From NCBI GenBank assembly GCA_903925445.1, contig CAIYFE010000064.1, positions 1-10,538 on the forward strand: a stretch of DNA of 10,538 nucleotides. The letters run 5' to 3'. The notes below the pieces were generated by a model. That model did no database searches, had not been told where the DNA came from, and worked only from the letters and a program-made list of their open reading frames with translations. Each line of letters begins with the position of its first letter. Position 1 is the first letter of the stretch. Of this stretch, positions 1 to 7,050 are shown piece by piece. The DNA comes from an uncultured Burkholderiales bacterium (GTDB taxonomy: Bacteria; Pseudomonadota; Gammaproteobacteria; Burkholderiales; Burkholderiaceae_C). The position numbers and the translations under genes are program-made.

Positions 1-129
1 GCGCCTGTGTTGACCGATTTGCCCTTTGGGCATGTCGCCACCAAAGTTTGCTTGCCTGTGGGCAAAGCGGTCAGTTTGGTGGTGCAAGAGCGCGATGCCT
101 TGTTGCTTTGGGCGCATGCTGACCATTGA
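1..129 (+). CDS. LD-carboxypeptidase (peptidase S66), C-terminal end only
   Basis: These are the last 42 codons of a gene that begins before the window; the frame is open from base 1 to a TGA at 127-129. The translation contains PVLTDLPFGHVATKVCLPVG, which matches the C-terminal signature of S66 muramoyltetrapeptide LD-carboxypeptidases (PVLxGLPFGH...K..LPVG). In this family the His of the PFGH motif (codon 31-33 here) belongs to the Ser-Glu-His catalytic triad. Known members are cytoplasmic enzymes that remove the terminal D-Ala from murein tetrapeptides during peptidoglycan recycling. The Ser and Glu of the triad lie outside the window and cannot be checked. The usual Gly before LPFGH is Asp here. 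The next gene starts 86 bp downstream behind its own palindrome, so this gene probably belongs to a separate transcription unit. Confidence 0.75.
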   Translation, partial: APVLTDLPFGHVATKVCLPVGKAVSLVVQERDALLLWAHADH

Positions 130-153
130 GCACCCGGGAATTGCACTTTATTT

Positions 154-171
154 CCCGACCAATTGGTCGGG
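154..171. promoter_or_regulatory. Perfect 18-bp palindrome, probable TetR-type operator
   Basis: CCCGACCAATTGGTCGGG is an exact inverted repeat with no central spacer. It lies 45 bp before the TTG start of the aldehyde dehydrogenase gene. The GACC-N4-GGTC core resembles the compact dyads used by many TetR-family repressors. An AT-rich stretch with a -10-like TGTAAT (175-180) follows directly, so a bound dimer would sit over the promoter core; I see no convincing -35. No T-run follows, which argues against an intrinsic terminator. No TetR gene is present in the window, so the regulator is unknown. Confidence 0.55.
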
Positions 172-215
172 CGATGTAATATATTGCCTTTGAGCCTACA
201 AAACGGAGACACACC

Positions 216-1640
216 TTGAAACGCTACGACGCACACTACATCAACGGCCAATGGGTGAAAGCCCAATCCTCCAACGTGTTTGAAGTCCATGACTCCACCA
301 CCGAAGAAGTGTTTGCCACCGTGCCACAAGGCACACGGGCCGAGGCAGAGCAAGCCGTTTTGGCGGCGCGTGCGGCTTTTGACAGCTGGTCGCAACTGCC
401 TGTGGAAACCCGCTGTGGCTACATCGACAAGATCGTGGAGGGCCTCAAAGCCCGAACCGACGACATGGGCACGGCCATCGCGCGCGAAGTGGGCATGCCC
501 ATCAAGATGGCCAAAATGATTCAGGTTGGCGGCCCCGTGTTCAACTGGGGCAACGCTGCCAAGGTGGCGCGTCGCTATGTGTGGGAAGAAAAAGTGGGCA
601 ACTCCTTGGTGGTGCGCGAACCCATTGGCGTGGTGGGCTGCATCACGCCGTGGAATTTCCCGCTCAACCAAATCACGCTCAAAGTGGCTTTTGCCATGGC
701 AGCGGGTTGCACCGTGGTGCTCAAGCCCAGCGAAATCGCGCCCATCAACGCCATGATCTTGACTGAAATCATCCACGAAGCAGGTCTGCCAGCGGGGGTT
801 TTCAACTTGATCAACGGCACCGGCCCTGAAGTGGGTGAAGTGTTGGCCAGCCATCCTGAAGTGGACATGGTCAGCTTCACGGGCTCGACCCGCGCTGGCA
901 AACGCGTGGGCGAGTTGGCTGCACAAAGCGTCAAACGCGTGGCTCTGGAGTTGGGCGGTAAATCGGCCAGCGTGATCTTGCCCGATGCCGATTTGGAAGC
1001 CGCCGTCAAAGGCAGCATCGGCGCTTGCATGCTCAACAGCGGTCAAACCTGCTCGGCGCATACACGCATGTTGGTGCCCGAATCCAAATACGAAGAAGCC
1101 AAAAAAATCGCACAAGCCACCATCGCCAAATTCACCATTGGACCGAGCCTGGACGAAGCCACACGGTTGGGCCCGTTGGTCAGTGCTGCACAGCGCGACC
1201 GCGTGTTGGGTTTCATTGCGCAAGGCATTCAAGAAGGCGCAGAAGTGGTGGCCGGCGGCGCCCAAAAGCCAGCGTTTGACAAAGGCTACTTTGTGCAACC
1301 CACCATCTTGCGCATCAAGGCCACCGATACGCTGGCGAAAGAAGAAATCTTTGGCCCCGTGTTGGTCATCATCACCTACAAGGACGAAGAAGAAGCCATT
1401 CGCATTGCCAACGACACCATTTACGGCTTAGGCGGCGGGGTATGGAGCAATGACGAAGCCCATGCTGTGGCGGTGGCACGTCGCATTCGCACCGGGCAGG
1501 TGGACATCAACGGTGCACCCTTTAACAGCAATGCGCCGTTTGGGGGTTATAAGCAATCGGGCAATGGTCGCGAGAATGGTAAATTTGGTTTCGAAGAGTT
1601 TCTCGAATACAAATCATTGCAGTTCAAACCTGCCACTTGA
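216..1640 (+). CDS. NAD(P)-dependent aldehyde dehydrogenase
   Basis: A 474-residue soluble enzyme of the usual ALDH-superfamily length, oxidising an aldehyde to the carboxylic acid with NAD(P)+. The family landmarks are all present: PWNFP at 145-149 with the oxyanion Asn147, the LKPSE cofactor-binding Lys170, FTGST at 221-225 in the Rossmann fold, LELGGKS with the general base Glu245, GQTC with the catalytic Cys279, EEIFGP at 376-381, and a C-terminal PFGGYKQSGNGRE segment. It therefore looks catalytically intact. The start is TTG at 216, supported by GGAG at 205-208 with 7-nt spacing. The substrate cannot be read from sequence; it resembles the broad group that includes DhaS-like and semialdehyde dehydrogenases. 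The gene sits behind a TetR-like palindrome and is followed after 11 bp by an acylase gene, suggesting co-transcription. Family call is very secure, substrate unknown. Confidence 0.95.
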   Translation: MKRYDAHYINGQWVKAQSSNVFEVHDSTTEEVFATVPQGTRAEAEQAVLAARAAFDSWSQLPVETRCGYIDKIVEGLKARTDDMGTAIAREVGMPIKMAKMIQVGGPVFNWGNAAKVARRYVWEEKVGNSLVVREPIGVVGCITPWNFPLNQITLKVAFAMAAGCTVVLKPSEIAPINAMILTEIIHEAGLPAGVFNLINGTGPEVGEVLASHPEVDMVSFTGSTRAGKRVGELAAQSVKRVALELGGKSASVILPDADLEAAVKGSIGACMLNSGQTCSAHTRMLVPESKYEEAKKIAQATIAKFTIGPSLDEATRLGPLVSAAQRDRVLGFIAQGIQEGAEVVAGGAQKPAFDKGYFVQPTILRIKATDTLAKEEIFGPVLVIITYKDEEEAIRIANDTIYGLGGGVWSNDEAHAVAVARRIRTGQVDINGAPFNSNAPFGGYKQSGNGRENGKFGFEEFLEYKSLQFKPAT

Positions 1641-1651
1641 AGGAGACCCCG

Positions 1652-4060
1652 ATGAAGCGCTGGCTGTTGAGGATTGTTTGGTTCTTGCTGTCAGCGCTGG
1701 TGCTCATCAGCGCCGGATTGGCCGCTTGGATGTACCAATCGCGCCCGCAGTACGAGGGCGAAATCAAGGTCTCAGCCCTGTCCAATCCCATCACCTTGGC
1801 GCGCGATGACGCCGAAGTGGTGCATGTGCAAGCCGCTTCTTTGCGTGAAGCGGCTTTTGGTTTGGGCTTTGCCCATGCCCAAGACCGCAGTTGGCAACTC
1901 GAATTCAACCGTCGTTTGATGCACGGTGAGTTGTCAGAGATTCTGGGTGAGGCCACCTTGCCCACCGACAAACTCATTCGCACCCTGGGCATTCGACAAG
2001 CTGCGCAGCGCCAATTCGATCACCTGCCGCCCGAAGTGCGCGATGTTTTGCAGGCATACAGCGATGGAATTCGCGCTTTTCATGACCACCGCACCCGCGC
2101 CTTGCCTCCTGAATTCACGCTGTTGCGCACCCAACCCGGTGGCAAATCGGGCGTGGTTTGGGATCCGGTTGACAGTGTCGCGTGGACTTTGATGATGGCC
2201 TTGGACTTGGGCGGCAATTGGGGTAACGAATTTGCCCGCTTGAGCGCGGCCAAAACCCTGGATACGCAACGCCTGTGGCAAATTTATCCGCCCTACAAAG
2301 ACGAGCCGCCTGCCTCCAAAGTCGATTTCGCCAAGCTCTACCGCGAATTGGGCGTGTACCGCGAAAACGCCACAACACAAGCTGCGTGGTCTATTCCCGT
2401 GTTGGGTGAGCCCGGTTTCAACGAAGGACGCGGCAGCAACAACTGGGTCATTGCCGGCTCACACAGCCAGTCGGGCAAGCCCTTGTTGGCCAACGACCCG
2501 CACTTGGCTTTGAGCGTGCCTGCGATTTGGTATTACGCCCACTTGCAGGCTCCGGGCTTGAGCGTGGTGGGCGCAAGTTTGCCTGGTTTGCCCTTTGTGA
2601 TCTTGGGGCACAACGAACGCACCGCATGGGGCTTCACCAACACCGGGCCGGATGTGCAAGATTTGTATTTGGAGCAAATCGATGCGCAAGATGCCACACG
2701 TTACAAAACGCCTCAAGGCTGGGCGAATTTTGAAACACGCACAGAAACCATCGCCGTCAAAGGCAAGCCCGATGTCACCCTGCGGGTGCGCAGCACGCGC
2801 CACGGCCCCGTCATCAGCGATGCACAAGCCAGCTATGCAGAGTTGATCAACACCGACAAATTTGCCGTCGCCTTGCGTTGGGCTGCTTTGGACGAAGACA
2901 ACCGCACTTTGCTCAGCGCCCTCAAAGTCCAAACGGCTCAAAGCGTGCCCGAACTCTTGGCCGCATACGAAGACAACCATTCGCCCATGCAAAACATTGT
3001 CATGGCCGATGTGCAAGGGCGCATTGCCTACAAAGCCGCAGGCAAAGTTCCGCTGCGCAAAGCTGACAACGACATCCGAGGCGTCGCACCTTCTCTTGGC
3101 TGGGACGCACGCTACGATTGGGACGGATGGATTCCTTACGCGCAAACTCCCCAAGACAGCGGCGACAAAGGCTGGATTGCCACGGCCAACCAACGCATCA
3201 CGCCCGCGGGTTACCCTTATTTCATGGGCCAAGATTGGACCGCACCGCATCGCTACGATCGCATTGCACAAGTGCTCGACGACAAAGAACGGCACAGTCT
3301 GCAAGACATGAAGAATTTGCAGGCCGATGTGGTGTCGCTCTCAACCCAAGCGTTGTTGCCTGTACTGCAAGCCACGCACGGTCAACATCCTTTGACCGAA
3401 CAAGCGCTTCAGACCCTGACAGGCTTTGACGGTGCCATGCGTACCCAATCGGCTGCGCCATTGATTTTTGCGGTCTGGAGCGATGAGCTCACACGCGGTT
3501 TGTTGGCGCCCAAAATGGGCGAGGCGTTGTTCAAAGCGCAATACGGCAAACGCAATTTCCGCGTGTTTTTAGAGCAAGTCATGCAGCACCAAGACGATTG
3601 GTGGTGCGCTCCCTTGAGTTGTGCCCAGCAATCGGCGGCGGCGTTGGATCGCGCATTGGATCGGATTGTGGCGATGCAAGGCAACACGCCCAGCCAATGG
3701 CAATGGGGCAAGGCGCATGTGGCGTTGAGTTCACACCGGCCGTTTGGACAAGTGCCTGTCCTGAGAGATTTGTTCAACGTCAAAGTTGAGTCAGCCGGCG
3801 ATCCTTTCACCGTCAATGTGGGGCAATACTGGGCGGGTGAGTCGTATTTGCCCTTTGCCACACGCCATGCTGCCTCGATGCGGGCGATTTACGATCTGTC
3901 AAATTTAGAGAATTCTGTGTTTATCTATCAAACCGGTCAAAATGGCTTGGTTTGGGACAGTGCTTATCAAAATTTGAGAGAACCTTGGTCTAAAGGTGAG
4001 TATCGTAATTTAACTACAAAAAATGCAAAAATTGCTTATTCTCTAGTTATTAACAACTAG
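1652..4060 (+). CDS. Penicillin/AHL acylase-family Ntn hydrolase (peptidase S45)
   Basis: An 802-residue amidase precursor. Residues about 5-27 form a hydrophobic signal/anchor segment, so the enzyme should act in the periplasm. The alpha region carries the typical LGFAHAQDRSWQLE block (about 71-84). The precursor should cleave autocatalytically at Gly261|Ser262 in GRGSNNW, making Ser262 the beta-chain N-terminal nucleophile. Counting from it without gaps against E. coli penicillin G acylase, beta23 is His (ANDPHL), as in AHL and cephalosporin acylases, whereas penicillin G acylase has Gln. GHN falls at beta58-60 and the oxyanion position beta69 is Asn. ATANQR supplies the catalytic Asn (Asn513). 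The ATG at 1652 is chosen because AGGAG at 1641-1645 precedes it; an in-frame TTG at 1637 overlaps the previous stop. The acyl substrate is unknown: AHL, another N-acyl amide or a beta-lactam side chain. The last ~50 codons are strikingly AT-rich yet still encode the conserved C-terminal GQNG...W..GEY region. Confidence 0.92.
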   Translation: MKRWLLRIVWFLLSALVLISAGLAAWMYQSRPQYEGEIKVSALSNPITLARDDAEVVHVQAASLREAAFGLGFAHAQDRSWQLEFNRRLMHGELSEILGEATLPTDKLIRTLGIRQAAQRQFDHLPPEVRDVLQAYSDGIRAFHDHRTRALPPEFTLLRTQPGGKSGVVWDPVDSVAWTLMMALDLGGNWGNEFARLSAAKTLDTQRLWQIYPPYKDEPPASKVDFAKLYRELGVYRENATTQAAWSIPVLGEPGFNEGRGSNNWVIAGSHSQSGKPLLANDPHLALSVPAIWYYAHLQAPGLSVVGASLPGLPFVILGHNERTAWGFTNTGPDVQDLYLEQIDAQDATRYKTPQGWANFETRTETIAVKGKPDVTLRVRSTRHGPVISDAQASYAELINTDKFAVALRWAALDEDNRTLLSALKVQTAQSVPELLAAYEDNHSPMQNIVMADVQGRIAYKAAGKVPLRKADNDIRGVAPSLGWDARYDWDGWIPYAQTPQDSGDKGWIATANQRITPAGYPYFMGQDWTAPHRYDRIAQVLDDKERHSLQDMKNLQADVVSLSTQALLPVLQATHGQHPLTEQALQTLTGFDGAMRTQSAAPLIFAVWSDELTRGLLAPKMGEALFKAQYGKRNFRVFLEQVMQHQDDWWCAPLSCAQQSAAALDRALDRIVAMQGNTPSQWQWGKAHVALSSHRPFGQVPVLRDLFNVKVESAGDPFTVNVGQYWAGESYLPFATRHAASMRAIYDLSNLENSVFIYQTGQNGLVWDSAYQNLREPWSKGEYRNLTTKNAKIAYSLVINN
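3898..4060 (+). promoter_or_regulatory. AT-rich 3' end of acylase gene, likely embedded promoter/operator
   Basis: By hand count GC is about 32% over 3901-4060, against about 57% in the line around 3781-3840. The shift is made with AT-ending codons while the encoded protein stays recognisable. The tract precedes the solute-binding-protein gene. It contains the dyad TCAAAATTTGA (3967-3977) and weak -35/-10-like hexamers (TTGGTC 3985-3990, TTTAAC 4009-4014, 18-bp spacing). I infer that it holds the promoter of the downstream sensory operon; no hexamer is close to consensus. Confidence 0.35.
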
Positions 4061-4061
4061 A
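4042..4061 (+). promoter_or_regulatory. 7-bp inverted repeat spanning the acylase stop codon
   Basis: TCTAGTT-ATTAAC-AACTAGA is a perfect 7-bp stem with a 6-nt loop; the acylase TAG (4058-4060) lies in the right arm. It ends 10 nt before the next start codon. No T-run follows (AATTCCCGCC does), so it is a poor intrinsic terminator. It may be an operator, a leader hairpin or an mRNA 3'-end stabiliser. Confidence 0.4.
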
Positions 4062-4067
4062 ATTCCC

Positions 4068-4086
4068 GCCATGAGAAATTCATGGC
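4068..4086 (+). promoter_or_regulatory. Start-codon hairpin of the solute-binding-protein gene
   Basis: GCCATGA-GAAAT-TCATGGC is a perfect 7-bp stem with a 5-nt loop. The start codon ATG (4071-4073) is fully paired inside the left arm. The 10 nt before the ATG (AATTCCCGCC) hold no Shine-Dalgarno sequence. If it forms in the mRNA, the structure would block initiation unless opened, for example by ribosomes arriving from the acylase gene that ends 10 nt upstream, or by a factor or temperature. Confidence 0.45.
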
Positions 4087-4883
4087 ATGTCAGCGCGAAA
4101 ACACTTGCATTGGGACTGGCCTTGGGCTGCGTCGCCAGTGCTTTTTCTCAAAGCAAAGACAGCCATCTAGACCGTGTGGTGGCGACTAAGCGTTTGCGCG
4201 TGTGCATTTGGCCCGCTTACTTTGGCATCAGTTATCGCAACCCCAAAACGCAACGGGTGGAAGGTGTGGATTCAGATTTGGCGCAAGAGTTGGCCAAAGA
4301 TTTGGGCGCCACGCTGGAGTTTGTGGACAGCAGTTATGCCAAGTTGATCAGCGACGTCACCACAGACCGTTGCGATGTGGCGATGTTTGGCATTGGCATC
4401 ACGCCAGATCGCGCCGCGAAGTTGCGTTTTGTCAGTCCCACTTTGAGCAGCGACATTTTTGCGCTCACCACACGCAGCAACCGACGCATCAAAAGTTGGG
4501 GCGACATTGACAAATCTGGCGTTGTGGTCAGCGTGATGCGGGGCACTTTGTCTGAAGGCGTCATGCGTGAGCAACTCAAGTTGGCAAGCTTGTCTGTGGT
4601 GGATTCCCCAGCGGCTCGCGAACAAGAGGTGACCTCTGGACGCAGCGATGTGTTGATGAGCGACTACCCCTACGTGCAACACATCTTAGAAACCAGTGAT
4701 TGGGCGCGAGCCATTACGCCCGAACATGCGTTGCGCGAAACGCCTTACGCCTATGCAATTGCCTATGGCGATGACACCTGGGCGCAACGGTTGGAACAGT
4801 TCGTCAGCGACATCAAGCGCGATGGCCGCTTGGTCAAAGCCGCCAGCCGGTACAAGTTAAGCAGCATCGTCGTGAAATTCTGA
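4071..4883 (+). CDS. Periplasmic family-3 solute-binding protein, likely sensory
   Basis: 270 residues, normal for the SBP_bac_3 family of amino-acid/polar solute receptors. Residues 1-~26 form a Sec signal peptide ending ...CVASAFS; I see no lipobox. The mature part begins with the family hallmark LDRVVATKRLRVCIWPAY, then EGVDSDLAQELAKDLGA (about 64-80, the G-x-D-x-D-LA motif), DRCDVAMFGIGITPDRA (about 101-117) and a late SDVLMSDYPYV segment. The ATG at 4071 is the only sensible start, because an in-frame stop lies at 4044-4046 with no other start codon between. It has no Shine-Dalgarno and lies in a hairpin, suggesting translational control or coupling to the acylase gene. No ABC permease or ATPase gene follows; instead a membrane sensor kinase starts 3 bp later. 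I infer that the protein binds a ligand and presents it to that kinase. The ligand is unknown. Supplying a transporter encoded elsewhere is the alternative. Confidence 0.9.
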   Translation: MRNSWHVSAKTLALGLALGCVASAFSQSKDSHLDRVVATKRLRVCIWPAYFGISYRNPKTQRVEGVDSDLAQELAKDLGATLEFVDSSYAKLISDVTTDRCDVAMFGIGITPDRAAKLRFVSPTLSSDIFALTTRSNRRIKSWGDIDKSGVVVSVMRGTLSEGVMREQLKLASLSVVDSPAAREQEVTSGRSDVLMSDYPYVQHILETSDWARAITPEHALRETPYAYAIAYGDDTWAQRLEQFVSDIKRDGRLVKAASRYKLSSIVVKF

Positions 4884-4886
4884 CCC

Positions 4887-7037
4887 ATGTACACATCGCC
4901 TCAAAAGAGCTACACCCGATTTGTATTGGGCACCTTGTTGATTTTCATATTGGTGGTGGGTTTGGGCGTGAGTTACTCGGCCTACCGAGACCGCGCGGTG
5001 GTGCAACAAATCCATTTGCAGCGCGCACAAGGCGGCGTAATGATGATGGAAGACCAGTTGACGCAAACGCTTCAATTGGTTGAAAACACCTTGCGCACCT
5101 TGCCTGAACTGTCGGGACAGCCCTTAGGCAGCGCGCCCAGCCATGAGTTGAGTGTTTTGCTGCAACGCCTGCAACACGCGCAACCGGCTTTGCGTTCTTT
5201 GTCGGTGATGACGCAGCGAGAAGGCATACGCGCCAGCACCAACCCAGAAAATTTGGGTTTGCGTTTTGATTTGGAAGATTTTTCTCCCCCCGATCAAAGC
5301 AAAGCAGCCTCGTCGGTGTTGCGATTTGGGGCGGCTTGGGAAGGGCGCGATTTTCAATCGGTGCACGTCATCAACACGCGTCGGGCTGGCACCATCAACT
5401 CGCCTTACTTCATTCCTGTGGCCTTGCGCTTGGGCAATGACGAAGACAAGGTCTGGGTGTTGGCCGCGCTCAATCCAGATTTTTTGATCAACCGATTTAC
5501 CCGCTACATCCAGACCGAAACCGATCGCTTTGAACTCATGCGGTTTGACGGTTTGTCCTTGGTCACTTCCGAAGACAGCTTGAGCCCGGACGAGTTTGAA
5601 CTGGCCAGTTTGTTGCCGCTGATTCAGCAACAAGAAATTGGCACCCACACTGGCGAATGGCTCACGGCTTATCGCGCTTCGCCCAACTATCCTTTTGTGG
5701 TGGCGATTCGCATCAACCGCGATTTGGTATTGCGCGACTGGGTGGCGCGCACGTGGTGGCAGGTCTTGGCCACGTTTTTGGCGCTGAGTGTGATGTCTGG
5801 CATCACCTTGTATTTGATGCGCCAACTCAAACGCAGAGAATGGGCTGAGCAGCAGCAGCGCGTTGATTTGGCGCGTTCGCGAGACAACGCCGAAGCTGCA
5901 ACCCGGGCCAAAAGCGATTTTTTGGCCAACATGAGCCATGAAATTCGAACACCCATGAACGGGCTCATTGGCATGACCGAGTTGGCCTTGGAAGAGGAGA
6001 TGTCCCAAAGCGCCGAAAACTACGTGCGCAATGCGCACACGGCGGCGGTCTCGTTGCTGGGCATCTTGAATGACATTTTGGATTTTTCAAAGATTGAAGC
6101 AGGCAAATTGCAGATTGAATCGATCAATTTCAACTTGAAAGAGTTGATCGATGACATCATGACCATTCAAGCTTGCTCGGCGCAAAACAAAGGACTGATG
6201 CTGCGTTCCAACTGGGACAAACACTTGCCCACGTGGGTCAAAGGCGATCCCTTGCGCATCTCGCAAATCATCAACAATTTGGTGGGCAACGCCATCAAGT
6301 TCACCCATTCAGGCTGCGTGGATTTGAACCTTTCCAAGTCGATGGACAACACGCTGCGCATCGACGTCAAAGACCAAGGCGTGGGCATGAACGAGCAGCA
6401 GTTGGCGCATTTGTTCAAACCCTTCAGCCAGGCCGACACGTCGATCACGCGCTTGTACGGTGGCACCGGCTTGGGGCTGGCGATTTGTCAGCACCTGTGC
6501 GAACGCATGGGGGGCGAAATTTCTGTGACCAGCCAACCCGGCGTTGGGAGTTGCTTCACCGTGGATTTGCCGTTTGAAGCCGCGATTGAAGTGCAACGCG
6601 AAAGCCAGCCCTCGCAACCGCATTCGCAAACCAAGTACGACATGTCCAACATGCGCGTTTTGCTGGTGGAAGACCACGCCTTGAACCGCCAGCTTTTGCT
6701 GGCCTTGCTGGACAAAGTAGGCGTGAGCACCGAAGTTGCAGTGCACGGGCAAGACGCGTTGCAAAAGCTATCGGCCGCCGACATGGCCTACGATTTGGTG
6801 TTGATGGACATTCAAATGCCCGTGATGGACGGCATTGCGGCCACCAAAGCCCTGCGCAGCGATGCGCGCTTCAACGATCTGCCCATCATCGCGGTGACCG
6901 CCAACGCGCTCTCCGACGAGCGTGAGTTGTGCCTCAATGCAGGCATGCAAGCGTATTTGGTCAAACCCATCGACCGACAAACGCTGTACGAGGCCTTGGT
7001 CAAATGGGGACGAAAACACGCAAAAGTTGATTTGTAA
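4887..7037 (+). CDS. Hybrid sensor histidine kinase with periplasmic Cache-like domain
   Basis: 716-residue inner-membrane kinase. TM1 is about 12-32 and TM2 about 288-310, enclosing a ~255-residue periplasmic domain. Its layout (an REGIRASTNPENLG stretch, then AYRASPNYPFVVAIRINRDLVLRDW before TM2) resembles double-Cache/PDC sensors. HisKA follows with MSHEIRTPMNG and phospho-acceptor His351. The ATPase domain has the N box NNLVGNAIKF (Asn464, Asn468), G1 DQGVG at 496-500 and G2 GGTGLGLAI at 525-533. A C-terminal receiver has acidic Glu595/Asp596, phospho-Asp641 (DIQMPVMDG), Thr671 and Lys693. All catalytic residues look intact. There is no HPt domain and no DNA-binding output, so phosphate must pass to a separate protein; the response regulator 39 bp downstream is the obvious candidate. 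The gene starts 3 bp after the binding-protein stop without a clear Shine-Dalgarno, indicating translational coupling. The sensor fold is the least certain part. Confidence 0.93.
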   Translation: MYTSPQKSYTRFVLGTLLIFILVVGLGVSYSAYRDRAVVQQIHLQRAQGGVMMMEDQLTQTLQLVENTLRTLPELSGQPLGSAPSHELSVLLQRLQHAQPALRSLSVMTQREGIRASTNPENLGLRFDLEDFSPPDQSKAASSVLRFGAAWEGRDFQSVHVINTRRAGTINSPYFIPVALRLGNDEDKVWVLAALNPDFLINRFTRYIQTETDRFELMRFDGLSLVTSEDSLSPDEFELASLLPLIQQQEIGTHTGEWLTAYRASPNYPFVVAIRINRDLVLRDWVARTWWQVLATFLALSVMSGITLYLMRQLKRREWAEQQQRVDLARSRDNAEAATRAKSDFLANMSHEIRTPMNGLIGMTELALEEEMSQSAENYVRNAHTAAVSLLGILNDILDFSKIEAGKLQIESINFNLKELIDDIMTIQACSAQNKGLMLRSNWDKHLPTWVKGDPLRISQIINNLVGNAIKFTHSGCVDLNLSKSMDNTLRIDVKDQGVGMNEQQLAHLFKPFSQADTSITRLYGGTGLGLAICQHLCERMGGEISVTSQPGVGSCFTVDLPFEAAIEVQRESQPSQPHSQTKYDMSNMRVLLVEDHALNRQLLLALLDKVGVSTEVAVHGQDALQKLSAADMAYDLVLMDIQMPVMDGIAATKALRSDARFNDLPIIAVTANALSDERELCLNAGMQAYLVKPIDRQTLYEALVKWGRKHAKVDL

Positions 7038-7050
7038 TTTGTAGGTAGAC

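Noticed and set aside
135..157. CGGGAA...TTCCCG inverted repeat after the LD-carboxypeptidase, as a terminator
   Set aside because: The 11-nt loop and lack of a T-run make a poor terminator, and its right arm overlaps the much stronger 18-bp palindrome.
1637..1651. TTG at 1637 as the acylase start
   Set aside because: It overlaps the previous stop codon, and the AGGAG at 1641-1645 lies inside it; the ATG at 1652 is correctly spaced.
2459..3304. Long antisense open frame (281 codons) across the acylase gene
   Set aside because: It mirrors the codon bias of the acylase, has no recognisable domain and no credible ribosome binding site.
4887..4897. ATGTACACAT palindrome-like sequence at the hybrid kinase start, as another start-codon hairpin
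   Set aside because: The loop would be 2 nt, too small for a stable hairpin.
5850..5862. Short CAG-CAG-CAG run as a tandem repeat
   Set aside because: Three codons in the Gln-rich linker after TM2; too short to be a repeat element.
5124..6038. Long antisense open frame (304 codons) across the hybrid kinase gene
   Set aside because: It is low-complexity, His/Gln/Arg-rich translation typical of the reverse strand of a real gene, lying opposite well-supported kinase domains.
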